Source: Tubiluchus corallicola
Taxonomy: Eukaryota > Priapulida > Priapulimorpha > Priapulimorphida > Tubiluchidae
Reading direction: 5' to 3'
Length of the DNA stretch: 64,000 bases
Assembly (NCBI GenBank): GCA_030141605.1
Contig: JAQGDQ010000678.1
Coordinates: 40,001 to 104,000 of the forward strand
Shown: piece after piece, positions 56,558 through 64,000 of the stretch
Numbering within the stretch: the stretch's first letter is position 1
Layout: every line of letters begins with the position of its first letter
Notes under the pieces: model-generated
Databases searched by the model: none
What the model was told of the DNA's origin: nothing
Seen by the model: the letters and a program-made list of their open reading frames with translations, nothing else
Made by a program: the position numbers and the translations under genes

Positions 56558-56658
56558 CTGTAAAGACAAACGAGTCATTAGAAGCTTGACAGCGAAAAAA
56601 GTCAAACGTAGAAAAAGGGAAAAAAGGTAGAAAAAGGTGCAAAATTACAGATACCTAG

Positions 56659-57167
56659 AAGCCTTTTCACAGTTTCGTTGTGCGCATGCTATAAGTCAAA
56701 GGTTAAGTGTACCACACAGCAATGCGCCTTAGCTACAATTGTCACCCGACGTGTTTGTAAAGCAATCACGTCTGTCACATCAGTTCAGTAACTTCAGTGG
56801 TTTTACTTGGACTTTACGTACAGACTAATGCACAATTAAGTAAAGTCCAAGTAAAACCACTGAAGTTACTGAACTGATGTGACAGACATGTTTGCTTTAC
56901 AAACACGTCAGGTGACAATTGTAGTTAAGGCGCATTGCTGTGTGTTACACTTAATGCACAATTAAGTAGAGTGATTTACTAGCAGGATCTTGCTTGGGAA
57001 TAAGAGAAAATGAACTAGGTAAGGTTCTAGCTAGTTGTTAAAACTGTTACTATTACAATAGCATGAGCTGCGAGACATTGTCAAGTGTACACAAATGTGT
57101 TGTCTGGTACACTTAACCTTTGACCTTTTCACGATCATCATCAATCGCTGGAACTGTGAAAAAGCTT
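56659..57167. mobile_element. Foldback-family MITE, copy 5 (most complete)
   Basis: Ends AAGCCTTTTCACAGTTTCGT and GGAACTGTGAAAAAGCTT. It contains a nearly perfect hairpin with arms of about 112 bp at 56704-56953. The site equivalent to the 7181-7663 insertion is uninterrupted here. Confidence 0.82.
56704..56953. repeat. Hairpin with about 112-bp arms
   Basis: The left arm from TAAGTGTACCACACAGCAAT to TTACTTGGACTTTA pairs with the right arm TAAAGTCCAAGTAAAACCAC to TGTGTGTTACACTTA with about six mismatches, around a loop of about 23 nt. Confidence 0.93.
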
Positions 57168-57767
57168 ATTGCCAAGCACATATAAGGAATGGGTAAATCA
57201 TTTGTTCATAATCATAAGACAACTAATTACAAAGAACGGCTTATGAGCCACAAAAAATGTGTAATTATTAAAAAAAGCTTTAAACTTCATTTCCGATAAT
57301 GGCAACAGATCAGCAAACTGCAAAATTTAAAGGAAAGCTCAACCATTGTCGCAAGTTGGGTTCATTTCAATGTCAGAAGGATTTTGTGATAAAAGTGTGA
57401 CATGTGCTGCCATTACTACAGTGTGATATGTGCAATTACTAAAATCACGTTAAAGTCACGATCACTTCATTCTTGGGTGCTGCCATTCTGAACGCCCGTT
57501 CTTGAAACCAATGACGTCATTCGTCGACCGAAGAAAAGCAGCGCACTGATGATTTCCGTTAAAAGTGCAAATTTTAAGTAATAAGTTTTAGAGAAAAATG
57601 GATAAGTAATTTTGCGATATCTTCGACTGCCCTCCCTTCCACCAATGACATCATTCGCCCCGAGCAAAAGCGGCACACTTTCAATTTTTCATAACAAGTT
57701 TGTAATACTTCTGCCCGAACATTAGATGAGCTGCAGAAGTTTGAATTAGTTTAAGCAGCACGCGCTT

Positions 57768-58300
57768 ATGAAAAGCCACGATGCGATTACGAAAAGCCAC
57801 GATGCGATTACGAAAAGTCACGATGCGCTTACGAAAAGTCACGTTGCGCTTACGAAAAGTCACGTTGCGCTTACGAAAAGCCACGTTGCACTTACGAAAA
57901 GCCACGTTGCGCTTACGAAAAGCCACGTTGCGCTTACGAAAAGCCACGTTGCGTTTACGAAAAGTCACGATGAGCTTATGAAAAGTCACGATGCGTTTAC
58001 GAAAAGCCTCTTTGCGCTTACGAAAAGCCACTTTGCGCTTACGAAAAGCCACGTCGCACTTAGGAAAAGTCACGATGGGCTTACGAAAAGTCACGATGGG
58101 CTTACAAAAAGCCATGTTGCGCTTACGAAAAGCCACGTTGCGCTTACGAAAAGCCACATTGCGCTTACGAAAAGCCACGTTGCACTTAGGAAAAGTCACG
58201 ATGGGCTTACGAAAAGTCACGATGGGCTTACGAAAAGCCACGTTTTGCTTACGAAAAGCCACGATGGGCTTACGAAAAACCACGATGTGCTTCCGAAGTC
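57768..58300. repeat. 21-bp minisatellite, about 25 copies
   Basis: Unit CTTACGAAAAGCCACGTTGC plus G, with GATGGG and GATGCG variants. Since 21 is a multiple of three, several frames on both strands stay open (VALTKSH on plus, VAFRKRN on minus). A 209-codon open frame results. There is no promoter, signal, splice or domain evidence for a gene. Confidence 0.95.
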
Positions 58301-58787
58301 ACGAAGTCTCACAGTTATGTCACAATTTTCAAGCGAATGGCGGCAACAACCACCGCGTCTGAAAATTTCCATAAAACAAACTAATCTTATGCTTTAAAGA
58401 CAATTAAGTTACAAATTTCTTTGTTATATTTTTCTAAGTTTAAGCGATAACAGTAAAATAAACCCAACACATTGAGTGACTTGTTCTTTCCTTCTAAGCA
58501 GATTTGGTAGAGCAAAACTTGAGTTGAAACAAACAGATCTTTGATATCGTAGCAACAACAATAACAAAGCAAGCATTGAAGGCATACGTAACAAATGAAC
58601 GTAACGATGAATACGGGTATGAAAAGTTATACAGAAAGTATAAAAGAAAAATATATAATTTAAAGGCGTTACAAAGAAAGTGTTAAATCGTTAAGCACAA
58701 TCCAAGACACCTTAAATAAACAGAATAAGAAATTCCACAATAAACATGTTTCATGTAAATCCAAATGTTAAAACAAACCGTATAGGT

Positions 58788-59520
58788 TCAACTCCTTCAG
58801 GACCACAATGCTCAAAACAAGTCTTACAAGACCTAGGACTTTTCTGCTACTGTATGAGTACAGACATAACTAAATGATTACAAGTTAGGCACTGTTCTAT
58901 TCGGGAGAATATTGGCTATCCAATCATGCTATTTGTTTAAACATTTATAAGTGATTTAATTGGATAAAATTAAGAAAAACACGCCCTCTTCAAGCACTCC
59001 AACTTAGCCTATTGAGTAGCTTAGTCTGGTGTACACTTGCGTGATCGTACACGTATTTTATTAATCGCCTGTTTGCTACAGCCCAAGCTGTGTAGTGTTC
59101 TACTGCTATTCCAGGAAAAACCAACCGATCAGTTAAAGACAAATTAAGGCTGTTTCATCTTTTAACAGGAATTTCTCCTTAAGATAGAGTAGACTTGAGG
59201 TCAAAGTTTATCAGAGTGTTGTGTCTGGATAGTTGAAATTTTCTACATTAGCTGATTTCATACAAGTGATACAGTACATTGTTGCAGTGCAAACACTGCA
59301 GTTACTGAAAGCTTTTTTTCAATTTATCTGTCAAAAATCGATTTTTTAATTTGTCTAAGGTAAACAGTTGCATTCCGCATAAAATTTTGCATGAGTATCC
59401 ATTGTGAGGAGTAGAAACCTACAAAAATTATCAAACATAACGTAAATGCTGCTTAGTGAGAGCAGTTTTTCACCAACACATACAAAATGCAGCAAACGCT
59501 TAGGATCCTGAAGGAGTTAA
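58788..59520. mobile_element. TTAA-ended MITE, copy 2
   Basis: Ends TTCAACTCCTTCAGGACC and GGATCCTGAAGGAGTTAA. The body is a homolog of 37678-38364, read in the opposite direction for much of its length (TGCTGTGTAGTGTTCTACTG, AAACACTGCAGTTACTGAAA). No transposase. Confidence 0.65.
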
Positions 59521-59524
59521 GAAA

Positions 59525-60424
59525 TCATTATAAGAATTCAAAAATCTTCATCAGCATCACTACTAGAAGAATATAGGATATATATATACACACACACATA
59601 TATATATATATATCTATAATGTAGAGCTATAGTCATTTTGATTTCTATATATATATAACAAATAGTAGAAATATATAAAATAAGATTAATGTACACAAAA
59701 CGTAGCATACAACTCACTACGAAATTGCCTGAAAAATGTAAGTTTTGGTCGACGTACATTTTGGCAATTCAACATGGCAGCTGGCAAATAAATAAAACTT
59801 TAGCGTGCACTGACATGTGCTTGTGTACAAAATAAACAACAATAACAACAACAACGTAACTGCTTATCGTTACTTTTTTATACGCTTTGCACAGGACAAA
59901 AATAGTATAGAAAGATCATAGTAAAGAAAGACTACGCAGAGATATATTGGGCGTGAAATACCACTGCATGGGGCGCGAGGAAAATGAGCGGGCGACCGTG
60001 ATGTGTGTTTAGAGGCCGAATTTAGGCAACGTGGAACTCGGTCAGTAAGTGTATGGTCACAAAACTCAATCCTCTGCCTCTGCAACTGATTTCTTGTGAG
60101 AGGAGGCACGCTCATCCAAATGTGGCTGAGACATCTCTGCCAGTTCAATGTCTTGTTCTGAGACGACGGTAACAACCTAGATACTGGTCCTACCACAAAC
60201 ACACACGCAAGGCATGTCTTTGAATGAAATAAAGCATCTGCCAAGCTACATAAATGATAGGGAATATCTACAAAATGCCAATTATGCTCGCTGCCTGACC
60301 TAACGATCCATTCAAACTGGCAAATTTTCTCGCCTAGTAACTTGAACGTGTGTTCAGACTAGCTGCAAATTACTCTCCAACAGTAAGCGTGAGTTGATGC
60401 TCACTTCTCCCTTGTGAGAAGAGT
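59525..60424. other. Unassigned stretch
   Basis: Contains a TA/CA microsatellite (59577-59612) and an open minus frame of 124 codons (59870-60244) with no recognisable domain and no splice match. Nothing further is supported. Confidence 0.45.
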
Positions 60425-60882
60425 CGAGAGTAACTCGCTGAGGCGTTCACACTATACAGTAAATCAACTCACAGCAATTGTCGAGAGTAACTCGCTGAGG
60501 CGTTCAAACTAGATAGTAAATCAACTCACAGCAACTGCCACACAGTTTGTAACTTCTTGCTGAAAGTAACTCGCTTAGGCGTTCACACTGACAGTAAATC
60601 AACTCACAGCAACTGCCACACAGTTTGCAACTTCTCAATAACTCGCTTACGTTCACACTAAGTAAATCAACTCACAGCAACTGCCACACAGTTTGCAACT
60701 TCTTGCTGAGAGTAACTCGCTTAGGCGTTCACACTGACAGTAAATCATCTCACAGGAACAGCCACACAGTTTGCAACTTCTTGCTGAGAGTAACTCGCTT
60801 AGGCGTTCACACTGACAGTAAATCATCTCACAGGAACAGCCACACAGTTTGCAACTTCTTGCTGAGAGTAACTCAGTACAGC
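60425..60882. repeat. About 78-bp tandem repeat, 5 copies
   Basis: Unit AGAGTAACTCGCTTAGGCGT, TCACACTGACAGTAAATCAA and CTCACAGCAACTGCCACACA, then GTTTGCAACTTCTTGCTG. It shares GTTCACACT and CTGACAGT with the following 40-bp array. Confidence 0.93.
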
Positions 60883-60883
60883 A

Positions 60884-61800
60884 GTTCACACTTGTGACTT
60901 ACTGTCAGTCCGAACATAAAGCAGTTCACACTTGTGACTTACTGTCAGTCTGAACGCAAAGCAGTTCACACTTGTGACTTACTGACAGTGTGAACGTAAA
61001 GCAGTTCACACTTGTGACTTACTGTCAGTCCGAACATAAAGCAGTTCACACTTGTGACTTACTGTCAGTCCAAACATAAAGCAGTTCACACTTTTGACTT
61101 ACTGTCAGTCTGAACATAAAGCAGTTCACACTTGTGACTTACTGTCAGTCTGAAAGTAAAGCAGTTCACACTTGTGACTTACTGTCAGTCTGAAAGTAAA
61201 GCAGTTCACACTTGTGACTTACTGTCAGTCTGAACGCAAAGAGTTCACACTTGTGACTTACTGTCAGTCCGAATGTAAAGCAGTTCACACTTGTGACTTA
61301 CTGTCAGCCAAACGTAAAGCAGTTCACACTTGTGACTTACTGTCAGTCCAAACGTAAAGCAGTTCCCACTTGTGACTTACTGTTAGTCCAAACGTAAAGC
61401 AGTTCACACTTGTGACTTGCTGTCAGTTTGAACGTAAAGCAGTTCCCACTTGTGACTTACTGTCAGTCCAAACGTAAAGCAGTTCACACTTGTGACTTAC
61501 TGTCAGTCAGAATGCAAAGCAGTTCCCACTTGTGACTTACTGTCAGTCTGAACGTAAAGCAGTTCACACTTGTGACTTGCTGTCAGTCTGAACGTAAAGC
61601 AGTTCACACTTGTGACTTACTGTCAGTCTGAGCGTAAAGCAGTTCACACTTGTGACCGTAAAGCAGTTCACACTTGTGACTTGCTAACAGTCCGAACGTA
61701 AAGCAGTTCACGCTTTTGACTTACTGTCAGTCCGAACGTAAAGCAGTTCACACTTGTGACTTGCTGTCAGTCTGAACATAAAGCAGTTCACACTTGTGAC
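60884..61800. repeat. 40-bp minisatellite, about 23 copies
   Basis: Unit CAGTTCACACTTGTGACTTA and CTGTCAGTCTGAACGTAAAG. TTCACACTTGTGA is nearly palindromic. It continues directly from the 78-bp array and is probably derived from part of it. Confidence 0.96.
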
Positions 61801-61804
61801 ACAA

Positions 61805-62590
61805 AACTGGCTAGTCTGAACATTTACAAAAGCACGAGCATTTACAAAAATACAAGATGAACTGGGGAATGGATAATTTGTTACGGCTGAATGAATGTTA
61901 TTTCTCGAACATGATTCTTTACTAACCAGGAATAAGTCTAACTAATATTACAGTTAAGCCATTATACATACAGGTACATAACTGACTACTCATTACTAAC
62001 TAACCGTGTGAAAGTTCAACTTTCCAATGTGACTACAAGACACTTATACCAAAGGTTGTCTTGCAGCTGCCAAAGGAGCTAATGCACCAATCAGGTAAAG
62101 GTTTACTGAGCAAATCACTAACAAGCCTTTTGGTTGGATAAGATTTGCTTAGAATAAGGGCATTATTTAGTGTCTCTACCTGTGAAGATTACGCTGCTCA
62201 ACACTTCTGGGTGAAAGGAACAAGTTAGATAGATACTAAAGGTTCCAATGCTTAGGCGACTTGGCATTCATTTTTCTATGAAATACTAAGCAAATATGAA
62301 AACGTTTATGGATGATTCGTTTATTAAAACACACGATGTCCTCATAACAAGTGCGGATAGATTTGCACTTTAATAAGCGAATCATCCGCAGGCCCACCAG
62401 AGGCGTAGCAAGGTGGGAGCGATCGGGGGCAATCGTAGCCCAGGCGCAAGGGTGAGAGGGCGCCGCAAAATTCTTCTAGAGTTCAATAGATGTTTATTAA
62501 TGCGACATTAACAAAACAATTAACAAAAGTTTTGAAACAATAAAATTGTCTAGTCACAGATCATCATAACTGGTCGTTTCTTCTCTTTTC
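61805..62590. other. Unassigned stretch with one hAT-like end
   Basis: Mostly AT-rich. At 62397 the text CCAGAGGCGTAGCAAGGTGG resembles the GGCGTAG ends at 1107 and 53271, followed by a GC-rich subterminal patch; no partner end is visible. Confidence 0.45.
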
Positions 62591-63858
62591 CTTGTTCCTA
62601 TCCCTAATCTTACTATTTTTTTCCATTCCATCATGTTTACTAACCCTAAACCTTCTTTCATTCACTCATCCTTCCCTCCCTTCCTTCTTCCTATCCCTAA
62701 TCTTACTATTTTTCCATTCCATCATTTCTTCTAACCCTAAACATTCTTTCATTCACTCATCCTTCCTCTTTTCCTTCTTCCTATCCCTAATTTTACTATT
62801 TTTCCATTCCATCATGTCTACTAACCCTAACCATTCTTTCATTCACTCATCCTTCCCTCCCTTCCTTCTTCCTATCCCTAATCTTACTATTTTTTCCATT
62901 CCATCATTTCTTCTGACCCTAACCATTCTTTCATTCACTCATCCTTCCCTCCCTTCCTTCTTCCTATCCCTAATCTTACTATTTTTTCCATTCCATCATT
63001 TCTTCTGACCCTAACCATTCTTTCATTCACTCATCCTCCCCTCCCTTCCTTCTTCCTATCCCTAATCTTACTATTTTTTCCATTCCATCATGTCTACTAA
63101 CCCTAACCATTCTTTCATTCACTCATCCTTCCCTCCCTTCCTTCTTCCTATCCCTAATCTTACTATTTTTCCATTCCATCATGTCTACTAACCCTAAACA
63201 TTCTTTCATTCACTCATCCTTCCTCTTTTCCTTCTTCCTATCCCTAATTTTACTATTTTTTTCCATTCCATCATGTCTACTAACCTTGACCATTCTTTCA
63301 TTCACTCATCCTCCCCTCCTTCCTTCTTCCTATCCCTAATCTTACTATTTTTCCATTCCATCATTTCTTCTGACCCTAACCATTCTTTCATTCACTCATC
63401 CTCCCCTCCTTCCTTCTTCCTATCCCTAATCTCACTATTTTTTCCATTCCATCATGTCTACTAACCTTAACCATTCTTTCATTCACTCATCCTTCCCTCC
63501 CTTCCTTCTTCCTATCCCTAATCTTACTATTTTTTCCATTCCATCATGTCTACTAACCCTAACCATTCTTTCATTCACTCATCCTCCCCTCCCTTCCTTC
63601 TTCCTATCCCTAATCTCACTATTTTTTCCATTCCATCATGTCTACTAACCTTAACCATTCTTTCATTCACTCATCCTTCCCTCTTTTCCTTCTTCCTATC
63701 CCTAATCTCACTATTTTTCCCATTCCATCATGTTTACTAACCCTAACCATTCTTTCATTCACTCATCCTTCCCTCCCTTCCTTCTTCCTATCCCTAATCT
63801 CACTATTTTTTCCATTCCATCATGTCTACTAACCCTAACCATTCTTTCATTCACTCAT
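62590..63858. repeat. 92-bp tandem repeat with CCCTAA motifs, about 14 copies
   Basis: Unit CTTCTTCCTATCCCTAATCT, TACTATTTTTTCCATTCCAT, CATGTCTACTAACCCTAACC and ATTCTTTCATTCACTCATCC plus TTCCCTCC. Each unit holds one or two CCCTAA words, but these are interspersed, not a telomeric tract. All plus frames are open and give one cycling Ser/Phe/Leu-rich peptide; this is not a gene. Confidence 0.96.
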
Positions 63859-64000
63859 TTGTGCCACCTTAACAACTCAAGCTTTCAAGGTGTCATACAG
63901 CAACTCTTTTATTTGGTTAATTTGACTTCATCAATGTTTTTTTACCTATACTGTTTCTTTTTGTTTCAATAATATTGTATGTTGATGTATTGTATATGTA

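Noticed and set aside
57681-58397. 200-codon open frames on both strands over the 21-bp array (Lys/Ser/His- or Arg/Lys-rich)
   Set aside because: A stop-free 21-bp unit keeps frames open on both strands. The composition is dictated by the repeat.
62590-63858. Telomeric or interstitial telomere tract
   Set aside because: CCCTAA occurs only once or twice per 92-bp unit and never as a tandem run.
62592-63972. Repeated Ser/Phe/Leu-rich open frames, hydrophobic and membrane-like
   Set aside because: Shadow of the 92-bp pyrimidine-rich array; same peptide in all frames.

Overview
The window is eukaryotic nuclear DNA from an animal. It has short exons in long AT-rich introns, GT/AG splice signals, non-LTR retrotransposon debris, a 5S-rRNA-derived SINE, and many terminal-inverted-repeat (TIR) DNA transposons and minisatellites. 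It contains no bacterial operon, CRISPR array or prokaryotic gene. The one host gene I can support is a muscle giant-protein gene of the twitchin/titin/MyBP-C class on the minus strand. Its design, with intracellular Ig domains joined by a phospho-site-rich linker carrying a DFRXXL motif, resembles molluscan twitchin. A mollusc or other lophotrochozoan is therefore my best guess, but this is inference.

The gene is transcribed from right to left. I joined 19 exons by hand between 56557 and 6060, plus one possible 3-nt microexon. All reading-frame phases agree across the junctions, giving about 665 residues. The first half (56.5-30 kb) is a chain of short acidic or lysine-rich exons that look like an elastic, alternatively spliced hinge. 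After a sequencing gap (28859-29804) comes a Ser/Arg-rich exon (27.2 kb), a complete Ig domain (27-23.3 kb), the DFRNLL and RRxS linker (19.9-14.5 kb), a second complete Ig domain (9.9-7.8 kb) and the first half of a third (6.2 kb). The start codon lies beyond 64000. The rest of the third Ig, and any Fn3 and kinase modules, would lie left of position 1; I found no exon in 1-6059.

The introns are unusually crowded. I count roughly 30 separate tandem arrays, each with its own unit (14 to 134 bp). Important ones are 48 bp (0.3-0.9 kb), 31 bp (2.4-2.9 kb), 16/20 bp (4.9-5.5 kb), 104 bp (11.4-11.8 kb), 32 bp x25 nearly identical (25.1-25.85 kb), 32 bp x32 (25.9-26.9 kb), 61 bp (34.4-35.5 kb), 55 bp (38.85-40 kb), 134 bp (42.7-43.6 kb), 47 bp (44.6-45.3 kb), 21 bp (57.8-58.3 kb), 40 bp (60.9-61.8 kb) and 92 bp (62.6-63.9 kb). 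At least three arrays lie inside TIR transposons and have units that copy the element's own terminal sequence. Many long open frames in this window are by-products of these arrays.

The mobile DNA includes hAT-like non-autonomous elements, some with target-site duplications (TSDs), pogo/Tigger-like elements with TA flanks, a TTAA-flanked pair, a foldback family with long hairpins, two MITE families that share a core but have different ends, and a tandemly rearranged reverse-transcriptase fragment. The most interesting signals are the TIR-seeded minisatellites, the MITE that appears to have captured flanking intron DNA, arrays lying just downstream of several 5' splice sites, and the phosphorylatable actin-binding-type linker of the muscle gene.
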